Shown here piece after piece: positions 27,580 to 36,650 of a stretch of 64,000 nt of DNA. Under the pieces are notes generated by a model that saw only the letters and a list, made by a program, of their open reading frames with translations, was not told the DNA's origin and searched no databases. Source of the stretch: Haloglycomyces albus DSM 45210 (lineage in GTDB: Bacteria > Actinomycetota > Actinomycetes > Mycobacteriales > Micromonosporaceae); contig NZ_AZUQ01000001.1 in NCBI RefSeq assembly GCF_000527155.1, forward strand, positions 1,358,554 through 1,422,553. Direction: 5' to 3'. The position numbers and the translations under genes are program-made. Positions within the stretch are counted from its first letter, which is position 1, and every line of letters begins with the position of its first letter.

Positions 27580-27880
27580 GCGTAGTTTCCTCAACCTGGC
27601 CAGGCGTGTTGCGTGCGATTCGAGTGATCGTTCCTCGTTCAACGCCATTCGACGTTCGCGGTTCACGGCGTTGAGTCGCGCGGAGCGTCGCGATGACGAT
27701 TCGAATGGGCCCTTCAGTCTAGGCCAATGCAGCGACGCGACCAAGTACGCCCGGAGTGTCAGTGAGGTGGTCGGGACGTGCGAAAAGGGGATGTTTCCAC
27801 GCTCTGTCCCGCAGGATTGCGCCGCGACGAAGAGGGAGAAAAATCGCTCACATATCGCCGGAAAGGGCTAACGTTGAGAG

Positions 27881-27901
27881 TTATCCACAGGTTTATCCAC
27901 A
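27881..27901 (+). promoter_or_regulatory. Tandem pair of consensus DnaA boxes between dnaE and the DUF4192 gene
   Basis: TTATCCACA occurs at 27881-27889 and 27893-27901, same orientation, 12 bases apart. Both match the strict DnaA consensus. They lie 50 bases before the DUF4192 start and 302 bases before the dnaE start. The rest of 27580-27950 shows no gene. Confidence 0.65.
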
Positions 27902-27950
27902 GGTGGTCGGATTACTGGACACGTCCTGACGGCGGGAAGAGACTGATGTC

Positions 27951-28907
27951 ATGACTACCGCAGCCAATTCCACGAACGTTCACATCGACAGCGCCGCCGA
28001 CTTGGCCGGGCTTATCCCTTACCTGCTCGGATACGAACCCGAGTCCGATTCGGTCGTATTGGTCGGACTGCGGCACAACCTGGTGCGCTGTGCCTTGCGG
28101 GTCCGGGTCGACGACGGTGAGATTCAGGATTCCGACGTCGAGCACTACGTGGTCATCCTGCGCCACAACGGATGTGACCGTTTGGCCATTATCGGCTACG
28201 GTGCCGCCGGTGCGCTGCTGGACAAACTACGGCAGCGCTGCGAGCACGACACCGTCCCCATGCGGGTTATCGTCACCGCCCAAGTGCGCGACGGCTACCT
28301 GTACCCACGCTGGCCGGATCCGGATCGTTCCGCCGAGTCCGTTCCCACCGCCAGCCCGGCCGTCTGCGCCATGATCGCGGCGGGCGGATCGGGGCCGAAG
28401 AATCGCCGCGACCTGGCACGCCTGTTCAAACCGGCCGAGCGCCGCGAATGCGACAAGGTCGCTCGGGCTCTGGAGGAACAACGCCGTCGTCAGGCCGACG
28501 ACGATACGACCGACCCGGAATCGCGGGGTAAGGACCTGCTGTGTCTGGATTATTGGCGGCAGCAGACCCGGTTGCCCGAGGCGGCCGAGATCGCCGAGAT
28601 CGCGCTCGCGCTCAGCGACGTGGAGGTGCGCGATTGGCTCTTGGACTGTATGGGCGATGATCCGGGGCAGAACAATGTAGACTTGTGGATTTGGGCGGCG
28701 CGGCATCTACGCGGCACGCCCTGTGCCACGGTGGCGTGCGTGGCCGCCTTCGCCGCCTACCGCTGCGGCAACGGAGTGGTCGCCGCCGAAGCGGTGGACT
28801 GTGCGCTGCGGGCCAATCCGCGGTACCGCTTGGCCGCACTGCTGTGGGAGGCTCTACAGCGGGGTATTCCGCCCCATCGCCTGGGGCGGCGAACTCTTCC
28901 GGATTGA
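27951..28907 (+). CDS. DUF4192 family protein
   Basis: A 318-residue actinobacterial protein of unknown function. The DUF4192 hallmark is the N-terminal IDSAADLAGLIPYLLGYEPESDSVVLVGL segment (shown here in pieces: LAGLIPYLLGYEP at about 20-32 and SDSVVLVGL following). A second conserved region near the C-terminus contains TVACVAAFAAYRCGNGVVAAEAVD and LLWEALQRGIPP. Family genes often lie near replication or DNA-binding genes but no activity is established. It ends 4 bases from the convergent dnaB stop, with no terminator between. Confidence 0.9.
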   Translation: MTTAANSTNVHIDSAADLAGLIPYLLGYEPESDSVVLVGLRHNLVRCALRVRVDDGEIQDSDVEHYVVILRHNGCDRLAIIGYGAAGALLDKLRQRCEHDTVPMRVIVTAQVRDGYLYPRWPDPDRSAESVPTASPAVCAMIAAGGSGPKNRRDLARLFKPAERRECDKVARALEEQRRRQADDDTTDPESRGKDLLCLDYWRQQTRLPEAAEIAEIALALSDVEVRDWLLDCMGDDPGQNNVDLWIWAARHLRGTPCATVACVAAFAAYRCGNGVVAAEAVDCALRANPRYRLAALLWEALQRGIPPHRLGRRTLPD

Positions 28908-28911
28908 GCGC

Positions 28912-30333
28912 CTAAATCGCCAGGTCGACGAACCGGGACAGGTGCAGTTGGCTGGCGACGGTGACGGTATCGGTGGCACCGTTACGGTGCTTGGCGACGA
29001 TGAAGTCGGCCTCCCCGGCACGGGGCGACTCCTTGTCGTAGTAGTCGTCACGATGTAGCAGGAGCACGACGTCGGCATCCTGTTCCAGCGAACCACTTTC
29101 ACGCAGGTCGCTGAGTTGTGGTCGACGGTCGGTGCGCTGCTCGGGGCCACGGTTGAGCTGTGCTACGGCGATGATGGGGCATTCGACCTCCTTGGCCAGC
29201 AGCTTGAGGCCACGGGAAATCTCCGATACCTCCTGCTGGCGCGACTCCACTTGTTTGGGGGACGTCATGAGCTGAAGATAGTCGACGACCATCATTTTGA
29301 GGTCGTTCTTCTGTTTGAGACGCCGAGCCTTGGCCCGGATCTCCATGAGCGTCATCGAGGCGGTGTCGTCGATGAACAGCGGCGACTCACTGATTTCTCC
29401 CATGCGTCGGACCAGGCGGGTCCAGTCGTCGTCTTCCAAACTTCCGTCGCGCAAGACGTGCATGGGAACTCGGGTTTCGGCCGACAGCAGGCGCATGACG
29501 ATCTCGAATTTGCTCATTTCCAGACTGAACAGGGCCGAGCTCATACGGTGATGCAGGGAGGCGTGACGCAGGAAGTCCATCGCCACGGTCGACTTACCGA
29601 GACCGGGGCGACCGGCCACGATGATCAGCTGGCCGGGTTGGATTCCCGAGAGCAGTTTGTCGAGATCGGTGAAACCGGTGGGAATACCGGTGATGAGACC
29701 TTGATTGTCTCCAATGGTCTCGATTTCGTCCAAGGTCGGCTGCAGAAGATCCTGCAGCATGGAAAAGTCTTCACTTTTGCGGCGGTCGGTGACGTCGTAG
29801 ACGGCCTGCTGCGAAAGGTCGACCAGGTCGTCGACGTCGCGCCCGCCCTTGCCGCCGCCGTATCCGAACTGCACGATCTTGGTGCCCGCTTCGATGAGGC
29901 GACGCAGCACGGCCTTCTCGTGCACGATCCGGGCGTAATAGCCGGCGTTGGCGGCGGTGGGAACGGCGTCGAGGAGGTCGTGGAGGTACGGCCCGCCGCC
30001 GATCTTGTTCAAGTCGCCCGAATCGGCCAGCGCGGCGGCAATGGTGATGGCGTCGGCGGGCTCGCCGTCGGCGTACTTGTCGCAGATGGCGTCGTAGATC
30101 AGGGCGTGGCTGGGCTTGTAGAAGTCGACGGTCTTGATGATTTCGATGACGTCGGCGATGGCGTCCTTGGACAGCAGCATTCCGCCGAGCACACTCTGTT
30201 CGGCGGCGATGTCCTGTGGTGGGGTACGCTCATAGCCCCCTGGCCCGGCGGCGTCGGGCGGTCCGGAACCGTACGGGTCGTCCGGGGGCGGCCCGAACTG
30301 GGAATGGAGGTTACCGGTGGTCAGGTCGGTCAA
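28912..30333 (-). CDS. dnaB: Replicative DNA helicase DnaB
   Basis: A 473-residue hexameric helicase that unwinds DNA at the fork and interacts with primase. It has an N-terminal DnaB domain (AAEQSVLGGMLL, about 44-54), a linker helix, and a RecA-like domain with Walker A GRPGLGKST (241-249), LFSLEM, MMVVDYLQLM as Walker B and AQLNRG. Unlike mycobacterial DnaB, no intein interrupts it. The first 35 residues are Gly/Pro-rich. Upstream DNA (30334-30823) carries an array of five DnaA boxes. Confidence 0.98.
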   Translation of the reverse strand: MTDLTTGNLHSQFGPPPDDPYGSGPPDAAGPGGYERTPPQDIAAEQSVLGGMLLSKDAIADVIEIIKTVDFYKPSHALIYDAICDKYADGEPADAITIAAALADSGDLNKIGGGPYLHDLLDAVPTAANAGYYARIVHEKAVLRRLIEAGTKIVQFGYGGGKGGRDVDDLVDLSQQAVYDVTDRRKSEDFSMLQDLLQPTLDEIETIGDNQGLITGIPTGFTDLDKLLSGIQPGQLIIVAGRPGLGKSTVAMDFLRHASLHHRMSSALFSLEMSKFEIVMRLLSAETRVPMHVLRDGSLEDDDWTRLVRRMGEISESPLFIDDTASMTLMEIRAKARRLKQKNDLKMMVVDYLQLMTSPKQVESRQQEVSEISRGLKLLAKEVECPIIAVAQLNRGPEQRTDRRPQLSDLRESGSLEQDADVVLLLHRDDYYDKESPRAGEADFIVAKHRNGATDTVTVASQLHLSRFVDLAI

Positions 30334-30661
30334 CGGTAGCTCCTTGGTGGTTCAGGTCGGTCAAGTCGTCGGTGGCGGTGTCACGCTGCCGTCGCGAAGC
30401 GGGAGCCGGTTTCCGTCGTGGAACGGTCCCGCGCCATCGTTCAATGTAACGCCACGAATGCGGACGGTGCGGCGAGACGGGGTCGATTGGCGTTCGGGTC
30501 ACTGCCGGAAGCCGGGCCGTTCACCCATGTCGATGCGGAGGGCGCGGCAGAACGGGGACGCGTCCCAGGTGTCGATCGCCCGGTGACGTTCCGCCGGCAC
30601 GTCCGGTCCATTCGACGCTAGAGGGGAAATCGAGCGGTGGCAAGTTCGACGCGACACGAAC

Positions 30662-30779
30662 TGTGGATAACCTGTGGATAACTGGCCCCAACCTGTGGAA
30701 AAGGTGTGGACAACTCTGGTTTCACTTTTGTGATTTAATCGTGTGAACAGCTATTTTACTGTCTACAGGCTGTGGATAA
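30662..30779. promoter_or_regulatory. Phased array of five DnaA boxes next to dnaB
   Basis: TGTGGATAA at 30662-30670, 30673-30681 and 30771-30779, TGTGGAAAA at 30694-30702 and TGTGGACAA at 30705-30713, all in one orientation. Starts are 11, 21, 11 and 66 bases apart, so the first four lie on one face of the helix. Bases 30720-30770 between boxes 4 and 5 are AT-rich. It is either a DnaA-controlled promoter region for dnaB and the membrane gene, a titration site or part of an origin. Confidence 0.7.
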
Positions 30780-30823
30780 AAAATATTTGTCACGAATTTC
30801 CCGATCGAGCGAGGGGGCTGACG

Positions 30824-31237
30824 GTGCGAGGCGGCAGAACGGCCGACGGCGACGATGAGCGGGCGGAGGCACGAGAGCCCCGCACACCTCAGTCCGATCT
30901 GGACCGTCCGGGTGAGCGCGCCTACTGGCCGACACTCATGGTGACCTTGCTGTGGTACGTCTCCGGCTTGGTGGTCTACGCCCTCTGGGTGGTATTCGCC
31001 CCGGTGGAACGCAGCCTGTGCCCCGAATCGGGGTGTTCCTTCGGAGCGCGGGTATGGGAAGCGGCGAGTGAATCCTGGGCATGGGTGGCCTCGGCACTCA
31101 CGGCATCGTTTCTGCTGGCGGTGCTGTTGCGGCTCCCTAAATCGGGCTGGAGGGCCGGAGTGGCCGGAAGCGCGGCCGCGATTCTGGGGGCCGGTTTGGT
31201 CACCGTCATTCTGCGCACCGCCGGTTGGGACTACTGA
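30824..31237 (+). CDS. Small membrane protein with three predicted helices
   Basis: 137 residues from GTG 30824, with GAGGGGG 7 bases upstream. An acidic/basic hydrophilic N-terminus of about 30 residues precedes three hydrophobic segments (WPTLMVTLLWYVSGLVVYALW; WVASALTASFLLAVLLRL; AAILGAGLVTVILRTA). Two cysteines flank a short extracellular loop (LCPESGCSFG). I recognise no family. The DnaA-box array ends 45 bases before its start. A hairpin at 31247 follows. Confidence 0.65.
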   Translation: MRGGRTADGDDERAEAREPRTPQSDLDRPGERAYWPTLMVTLLWYVSGLVVYALWVVFAPVERSLCPESGCSFGARVWEAASESWAWVASALTASFLLAVLLRLPKSGWRAGVAGSAAAILGAGLVTVILRTAGWDY

Positions 31238-31246
31238 CGACAACGA

Positions 31247-31274
31247 GGCCGCGGCGGACTTGACCGCCACGGCC
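31247..31274. terminator. Hairpin between convergent genes
   Basis: GGCCGCGGCGG (31247-31257) pairs with CCGCCACGGCC (31264-31274) with one mismatch. It lies between the small membrane protein and the convergent symporter gene. No T-tract. Confidence 0.5.
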
Positions 31275-31294
31275 CCGAATATCACTATGTCGGA

Positions 31295-32632
31295 TTAACT
31301 CTTCGCACCGACCAGCTCGTCGGCCGGTGGTTCGGCCTCCGCCTGTGAATCGTCCTCGTCAGCGGCGAAGGACGGCACCTCGTCGAGCGGCTGCGGCGGT
31401 GCGTTGAACACCGTCCGGTCGAGCATGTCCTCGGACTTGGCCACGACGACCGGAACGACCATCTGACCGGCCACGTTGGTCGCGGTACGGATCATGTCCA
31501 GGATCGGGTCGATCGCCAGGAGGAGACCGACACCTTCCAACGGCAGACCCAGCGTGCTGAGCGTCAACGTCAGCATGACCGTCGCACCGGTGAGACCGGC
31601 GGTGGCGGCCGAACCGATCACCGACACGAAGGCGATGAGTACGTAATCGGCCACACCCAACGGCATGCCGTACACCTCAGCGATGAAGATCGCGGCGATG
31701 GCCGGGTAGATGGCGGCGCAACCGTCCATCTTGGTGGTGGCACCGAACGGCGAGGCGAAGGCCGCGTAATTGCGGTTCACACCCATGCGTTCGGTGACGG
31801 TGCGCTGCGCCAACGGCATGGTTCCTACCGAAGAACGGGAGGCAAAGGCCAGCTGGAGAGCGGGCCAGGCCTTGCGCAGCCAGGTAAGGGGTGATACCTT
31901 CGCGAAGCCGCGCAGCACGATCGGGTAGATGACCAGCAGAACGATGAAGCAGCCGATGTAGATCGACGCGCTGAACTTCGCCAAGGGAGCCAAGAGGTCC
32001 CAGCCGTAGGAGTAGACGGCCCGCCCGATCAGACCGGCGGTACCGATGGGGGCGAGGCGGATGATCCACCACAGGGCCTTCTGCGTGATCTCCAGCAATG
32101 ACGTGTTGAAGGAGAAGAACGCCTCGGCCTTGTCGCCGACCTTCACGGCGGCGGCACCGATGATGATCGCGAGGAAGACGATCTGGAGGACATTGACCTC
32201 GGCGAACGCCTCAACGATGTTGCTGGGAACGATACCGGTCAGGAAGTCCAACCAGGAACCGCTGGAATCCGGCGCTCCCTCATTGTCGATGGCCGACAGA
32301 TGCACCCCGTCACCCGGGTTGACCACCAACCCGAGGGTGATCCCCACGCCGACGGCAATGAGCGCCGTCGCCATGAACCACAGCAGGGTCTTTCCCACCA
32401 GGCGACCGGCGTTGGTGAGATTGCGCAGATTCCCCACGGCGGCCACGATCGCGGTGAACACCAGAAGCGGAACGATCAGGAACAGAAGCTGGACGAACAG
32501 ACCGCCCACGGTGATGAGACTTTCGCCCAGCCAGCCGACGGCCCACTGCCGAGCGACCCAGCCCAGGGCCAGACCGGCGAACAGACCGATGAACAGCTGC
32601 ACTGAAAACGGTATGGATTTCAAAAACTTCAA
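31295..32632 (-). CDS. Dicarboxylate/amino acid:cation symporter (DAACS family)
   Basis: A 445-residue transporter coupling uptake of glutamate, aspartate or C4-dicarboxylates to Na+ or H+. The family core is visible: hairpin serine-rich SRSSVGTMPLAQ, the metal-site-type NYAAFASPFGATTKMDGCA (in the position of NMDGT) and LLLAIDPILDMIRTATNVAGQ in the last helix. Eight or more membrane segments. The acidic C-terminal tail (AADEDDSQAEAEPPADE) is cytoplasmic. Substrate undetermined. Confidence 0.92.
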   Translation of the reverse strand: MKFLKSIPFSVQLFIGLFAGLALGWVARQWAVGWLGESLITVGGLFVQLLFLIVPLLVFTAIVAAVGNLRNLTNAGRLVGKTLLWFMATALIAVGVGITLGLVVNPGDGVHLSAIDNEGAPDSSGSWLDFLTGIVPSNIVEAFAEVNVLQIVFLAIIIGAAAVKVGDKAEAFFSFNTSLLEITQKALWWIIRLAPIGTAGLIGRAVYSYGWDLLAPLAKFSASIYIGCFIVLLVIYPIVLRGFAKVSPLTWLRKAWPALQLAFASRSSVGTMPLAQRTVTERMGVNRNYAAFASPFGATTKMDGCAAIYPAIAAIFIAEVYGMPLGVADYVLIAFVSVIGSAATAGLTGATVMLTLTLSTLGLPLEGVGLLLAIDPILDMIRTATNVAGQMVVPVVVAKSEDMLDRTVFNAPPQPLDEVPSFAADEDDSQAEAEPPADELVGAKS

Positions 32633-33078
32633 CGTGAATCCTCAAACTGTGTTTTTCGCGCAGCCCGACAATGCCGACCGCGTAGGTCGGGCCGGACGCG
32701 CGATGCCGAGGTGCCCCAACGGCGGCGGTGACCACCGTGCGACGCTCGGTCGGGCAAGGTACGGATGAACCAAAAGCTCGACGGTCACCGCACACGTCGG
32801 GTAAGGACGTATACGGAGACGACGACAAATACGTGTCGAGCGGGGAAGAAGTCCGCCGGAAACCGACGGGCGTTAAAGAATCGCGAGCGAACACAGGCGG
32901 GTGGACACGTGGCCGAAATCCAAGTATCGGCGGCGTGTCAGCCATTTGTTCGTTGCGATAAAAGACATCGCCCTCGACGGTACTGCCGTGCCATGCGAGC
33001 GGCAACGGTTTGTGAGATAGTGCGCTCACCCGCCGAAGTGGGAATACACCGACTCATTCTCACATCGCTAACCTCGGA
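32633..33078. other. Intergenic region between divergent symporter and crcB genes
   Basis: No convincing gene. I looked for a fluoride riboswitch before crcB and did not find its conserved core. A weak stem GTGAG/CTCAC lies near 33010-33030 and a GCGAT/ATCGC stem near 32955-32972. Confidence 0.4.
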
Positions 33079-33537
33079 GTGGTGAACAGATCCGACAGCT
33101 TTCGTCTTTCCGACGTACTGCGCGACACGCCGGTACGGGCGCTCGCTGCCGTCAGCCTCGGTGGAGTCGGCGGGGCCCTGGCACGGTATGGACTCACCCG
33201 CGCGTTTCCGAGCGCTCCCGATCAGTTCGACCTGGGAATTTTTCTGGCCAACGCCGTGGGTGGCTTCCTCATCGGTGTGGTCATGGTCGTGGCCGTCGAA
33301 CTGAAACCGGGCGGGGCTTATCTGCGTCCGTTCGTAGGGGTCGGCTTCCTCGGCGGATTCACCTCCTTTTCGGCTTACATCCTCGACATCGGTGCCGCCG
33401 TGGACTCCGGCGAGCGCGGTCTGGCATTGCTGTTCGCGTTTGTGAGTCTCGCGGTCGCCTTGAGCGCCGCCGCCGGCGGCATGTATCTCACGCGGCGTTG
33501 GGATGAGCGGCGTTCGCGCAGGAGGACGTCGTGCTGA
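33079..33537 (+). CDS. crcB: CrcB/Fluc fluoride channel subunit 1
   Basis: A 152-residue four-helix protein exporting fluoride. It has GGVGGALARYGL in helix 1, NAVGGFLIGVVM in helix 2 and GVGFLGGFTSFSAYILD in helix 3, matching the Fluc pore (N, Phe box, T-S). A 20-residue hydrophilic N-terminal extension precedes helix 1 (GTG 33079 or 33082). Overlaps the second crcB by 7 bases. Confidence 0.93.
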   Translation: MVNRSDSFRLSDVLRDTPVRALAAVSLGGVGGALARYGLTRAFPSAPDQFDLGIFLANAVGGFLIGVVMVVAVELKPGGAYLRPFVGVGFLGGFTSFSAYILDIGAAVDSGERGLALLFAFVSLAVALSAAAGGMYLTRRWDERRSRRRTSC

Positions 33538-33890
33538 CCGTTCTCGCCGTCGCGTTGGGCGGGGCTCTCGGCGCTCCCGCCCGTTTCCTCACCGACCGGA
33601 TCGCCGCGCACCTGTGGGGACGTGGTTTGCCGTGGGGCACGTTTATCGTGAACGTCGTGGGCACGTTTCTGGCCGTTATGGCCGCCGTGTTGATCAGCGA
33701 TCCCTTTCTCTACCGTTTCGTGGCCGTCGGATTCTGTGGAGCGCTGACCACTTATTCCACGCTCTCGTACGAGACGCTCATGCTGGCCGAATCGGGTAGG
33801 TGGCATGTCGCGCTCGGCAATGTGGCGGCGAATCTGTGCGGGGGTCTGGCCGCCGGTTGGCTGGCCTTCGCTGTGGCGCACGCCGTCTAG
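33531..33890 (+). CDS. crcB: CrcB/Fluc fluoride channel subunit 2
   Basis: 119 residues from GTG 33531, which overlaps the stop of the first subunit. GGALGAPARF, GTFIVNVVGTFL and GFCGALTTYSTLSYETL are the family motifs. Paired crcB genes encode subunits that assemble as an antiparallel heterodimer, and the overlap suggests coupled translation in equal amounts. The second Phe-box residue here reads YST, so the ion path is still recognisable. Confidence 0.93.
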   Translation: MLTVLAVALGGALGAPARFLTDRIAAHLWGRGLPWGTFIVNVVGTFLAVMAAVLISDPFLYRFVAVGFCGALTTYSTLSYETLMLAESGRWHVALGNVAANLCGGLAAGWLAFAVAHAV

Positions 33891-34054
33891 CCACCCGCTT
33901 CGGTTCCGGCGCGCGAGTCCTCACCAGTGGGAAACCGTTCGTGGATCCGGTCGATGGCGCGTAATGTAGAGGACGTTATTACCTAAGTCCGGTACGGTCG
34001 GCGGCGACCTGCCGGGTACGGCTCTTACGTCTTGTGGCCTAAGGAGGTTACCGC

Positions 34055-35302
34055 GTGTCCGGAACAACGCTTGACGATTACACCGGTCGGTATGCAGCCA
34101 GGGTCCACGGGATGGCACAGAGCGAAATCCGGGCCCTGTTTTCCGTGGCCAATCGCCCGGAAGTGGTCTCCCTCGCGGGCGGTAATCCGTACACCGCCGC
34201 CCTGCCGTTCGACGACCTGGAGGAGATGTTCTCCCGGCTTCTTCACGATTCGGGACCCAAGTCGTTCATGTACTGCCCGGGTCAGGGCGACCCCAGACTA
34301 CGGGAAGCCATTGCGGACGTCTTGGAACTGACCGGTATTCGGGCCTCGGCCGACGACCTCGTCCTGACCACCGGAGCTCAGCAGGGGCTCGACCTGCTGG
34401 CCCGCACGTTCCTCGATCCCGGCGACATCGTCCTCGCCGAAGGCCCCACCTACGTCGGAGCGCTCGGAGTCTTTCAGGCGGCGCAGGCCGACGTACGCCA
34501 CCTGCCCATGGACGCCCAGGGCCTCATTCCCGCCGGGCTGGAAGAAGCACTACGGAAGCTGGAGACTCAAGGGCGGGAGGCCAAGTTCCTCTACACCGTG
34601 CCCACTTACCAGAATCCCGCCGGGGTGACGCTCTCCGAGGAGCGTCGTGACGAAATCCTGACCATCGCCGAACGTTACGGCCTGCTGGTCATCGAGGACG
34701 ACCCCTATTCCATGATCACCTTCGAAGACGAACCTCCCAAGCCGTTGCGCGCCCGGGTGGAGCGTGGCGTGATCTATCTGGGGACGGTTTCGAAGATCTT
34801 CGCCGCCGGGCTTCGTCTGGGCTGGGTTTTGGCTCCACCGGCGGTACGCGACAAACTCCTGCTGGCGGTGGAGGCGTCCATTTTGTGCCCACCGGCGTTG
34901 ACGCAGGAGGCCACCCGTCGTTTTCTCACCGAAATGGAATGGCAGCAGCAGGTCAAGGTCTTCACCACGCTCTACCAGGAGCGGCGCGACGCCTTGCTGG
35001 GAGCCCTGAGCGACTACATGCCTCAGGGCACGTCGTGGACGCGACCCGAGGGCGGCATGTTCGTGTGGCTGGACCTGCCCGCGGGCTTGGATTCCAAGGC
35101 CATGCTGCCGCGCGCCCTGTCCGAACGGGTAGCCTACGTTCCGGGAACGGGATTCTATTCCGACGGCGACGGAGCCGCGCATATGCGATTGAACTTTTCG
35201 TTCCCCACCAGCGACGAGATCCGTGAGGGCGTCCGCCGACTCGGGGGAGTCATCTCCGACGAACGTCGGCTGCGTGACGCGTTCACGGCAGACACCGAGT
35301 GA
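34055..35302 (+). CDS. PLP-dependent aminotransferase, class I/II (LysN/2-aminoadipate type)
   Basis: 415 residues from GTG 34055, preceded by AAGGAGG at 7 bases. Fold type I aminotransferase: SLAGGNPYTAALP at the start, YCPGQGDPRLREAIA, PTYQNPAGVTLS, EDDPYSMI and the PLP lysine in GTVSKIFAAGLRLGW. The closest recognisable class is the MocR-like catalytic domain without its DNA-binding part, as in 2-aminoadipate transaminase. Next to a D-Ala-D-Ala ligase, it may supply an amino acid for the envelope; the substrate is inference. Confidence 0.88.
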   Translation: MSGTTLDDYTGRYAARVHGMAQSEIRALFSVANRPEVVSLAGGNPYTAALPFDDLEEMFSRLLHDSGPKSFMYCPGQGDPRLREAIADVLELTGIRASADDLVLTTGAQQGLDLLARTFLDPGDIVLAEGPTYVGALGVFQAAQADVRHLPMDAQGLIPAGLEEALRKLETQGREAKFLYTVPTYQNPAGVTLSEERRDEILTIAERYGLLVIEDDPYSMITFEDEPPKPLRARVERGVIYLGTVSKIFAAGLRLGWVLAPPAVRDKLLLAVEASILCPPALTQEATRRFLTEMEWQQQVKVFTTLYQERRDALLGALSDYMPQGTSWTRPEGGMFVWLDLPAGLDSKAMLPRALSERVAYVPGTGFYSDGDGAAHMRLNFSFPTSDEIREGVRRLGGVISDERRLRDAFTADTE

Positions 35303-35319
35303 CCCGCAGGAGAAGCACA

Positions 35320-36303
35320 TTGACCACAGCTGGAACCCAGAGCCCGGAACGGGACGAGTCCGGAACGGCGGTCGTATTGGCCGGAGGCATGTCGTATGAG
35401 CACGACATCTCCATGCGGTCCGGCCGCCGTGCCGCCGACGCCCTCTACGACCACGGCTGGCACGTGCGGCTACTGGATTCGGACCGTCACCTCCTGGAAT
35501 CGCTCGACAGCGAGCGTCCCGACGTGATCGTGCCGCTGCTGCACGGCGCCGCCGGTGAGGACGGTGCGCTGCGCGCGGTTCTGGAGACCATGGGGTTGCC
35601 GTACGTGGGTTCCACCTCGGTGGCGGCACGCCGGTCTTGGAACAAGGCGAACGCCAAGGACTACCTGCACGCCGCGAAAGTCCCGGTGGCCCACTCGGTC
35701 ACCCTGCATCGACAGGTGTTCTCGGACTTGGGGACTCCACGACTCCTCGACTCTCTGGTGGAATCGGTGGGGCTTCCGCTGGTGGTGAAACCCGCCGCCG
35801 GTGGTTCGTCCATGGGGGTCAATTACGTGTCGAGCGCCGAAGAACTCCCCACCGCACTCATGTCCACCTACTCCTACGGCGACGAAGCGATGGTGGAGGC
35901 GTTCCTGTCGGGTAAGGACGTCGCCGTCACCGTCATCGACTTCGGCGACGGCCCGCGCGCCTTGCCCGCCGTGGAGGCCGAACCGCTGTCGGGGACGTTC
36001 GACTTCACCGCCCGCTACAACCCGGGCGCGACCCGCTGGCACGTTCCCGCTCGCCTGGACGCCGACACCGAGCGCCGCGTCGGCGAGATCGCGGTGAAGG
36101 CCCATCAAGCCTTGGGGCTACGGGATTTCTCCCGCGTCGATATCATCGTCGACCCGCAGGGCGAGATCACCGTGCTGGAGGCCAATATCGCTCCGGGAAT
36201 GACCGAGACGTCGCTGACGCCCATGGCGATAGCCGCCGCCGACATGGACTTCGGAACCACCTTGGCGAGCCTGCTGGACAAATCCGTCACCCGGCGAGCC
36301 TGA
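35320..36303 (+). CDS. D-alanine--D-alanine ligase family ATP-grasp enzyme
   Basis: 327 residues from TTG 35320, favoured over the overlapping GTG 35299 because GGAG lies 8 bases before it. ATP-grasp ligase motifs: GGMSYEHDISMRSG at the N-terminus, LLHGAAGEDGALR, KPAAGGSSMGVNYV and VLEANIAPGMTETSL with metal-binding Glu/Asn. D-Ala-D-Ala ligases make the dipeptide of peptidoglycan stems. The sequence is shorter and more diverged than MurC-cluster Ddl, so this may be a second, divergent ligase. Translationally linked to the aminotransferase. Confidence 0.85.
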   Translation: MTTAGTQSPERDESGTAVVLAGGMSYEHDISMRSGRRAADALYDHGWHVRLLDSDRHLLESLDSERPDVIVPLLHGAAGEDGALRAVLETMGLPYVGSTSVAARRSWNKANAKDYLHAAKVPVAHSVTLHRQVFSDLGTPRLLDSLVESVGLPLVVKPAAGGSSMGVNYVSSAEELPTALMSTYSYGDEAMVEAFLSGKDVAVTVIDFGDGPRALPAVEAEPLSGTFDFTARYNPGATRWHVPARLDADTERRVGEIAVKAHQALGLRDFSRVDIIVDPQGEITVLEANIAPGMTETSLTPMAIAAADMDFGTTLASLLDKSVTRRA

Positions 36304-36318
36304 CTAAGAACAAGCGAA

Positions 36319-36344
36319 CGGCGCTGGACGATCGTCCAGCGCCG
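36319..36344. terminator. 26-bp perfect palindrome between convergent genes
   Basis: The 26 bases centred at 36331/36332 (arm CGGCGCTGGACGA) are their own reverse complement with no loop. It lies between the ligase and the small convergent gene at 36372. Probably a bidirectional terminator, although no T-tract follows; a dimeric protein site is also possible. Confidence 0.5.
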
Positions 36345-36371
36345 ACGCGTGAAACGGCAACGTTGAGGTGG

Positions 36372-36572
36372 TTAATCGTCGACACGAGTGTCGACCGGCT
36401 GGGCGTATTCCCAATTCAGATCCTCGACCGGCATCGGGACGGTGACGTCGTCGCCGAACGGCGCGGACGCACCGATGTGAGGGGACGTAATTTCCCCGAC
36501 TTCCAGGTGACCTGTCTGCACGACCCGGCTTTTACCACCCGGGACGGTCTTAGGGAGCTTGTCGTTCGTCAT
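36372..36572 (-). CDS. Small hypothetical protein
   Basis: 66 residues, hydrophilic and without membrane segments; begins MTNDKLPKTVPGG and ends EDLNWEYAQPVDTRVDD. I recognise no family. TATAGT lies exactly 6 bases before the ATG at 36572, so the transcript could be leaderless, as is common in actinobacteria. The -35 region is poor. It ends beside a perfect palindrome. Confidence 0.45.
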   Translation of the reverse strand: MTNDKLPKTVPGGKSRVVQTGHLEVGEITSPHIGASAPFGDDVTVPMPVEDLNWEYAQPVDTRVDD

Positions 36573-36650
36573 GCCCCTACTATATCTGGGAGGCGGCGCG
36601 CCCGTGTCCGCAGTTCAGCCGACTATTGCCGCGCTCGCTCCGCGCGTGGG

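Noticed and set aside
32940-33078. Fluoride riboswitch upstream of crcB
   Set aside because: The conserved core sequence could not be found; only weak short stems are present.
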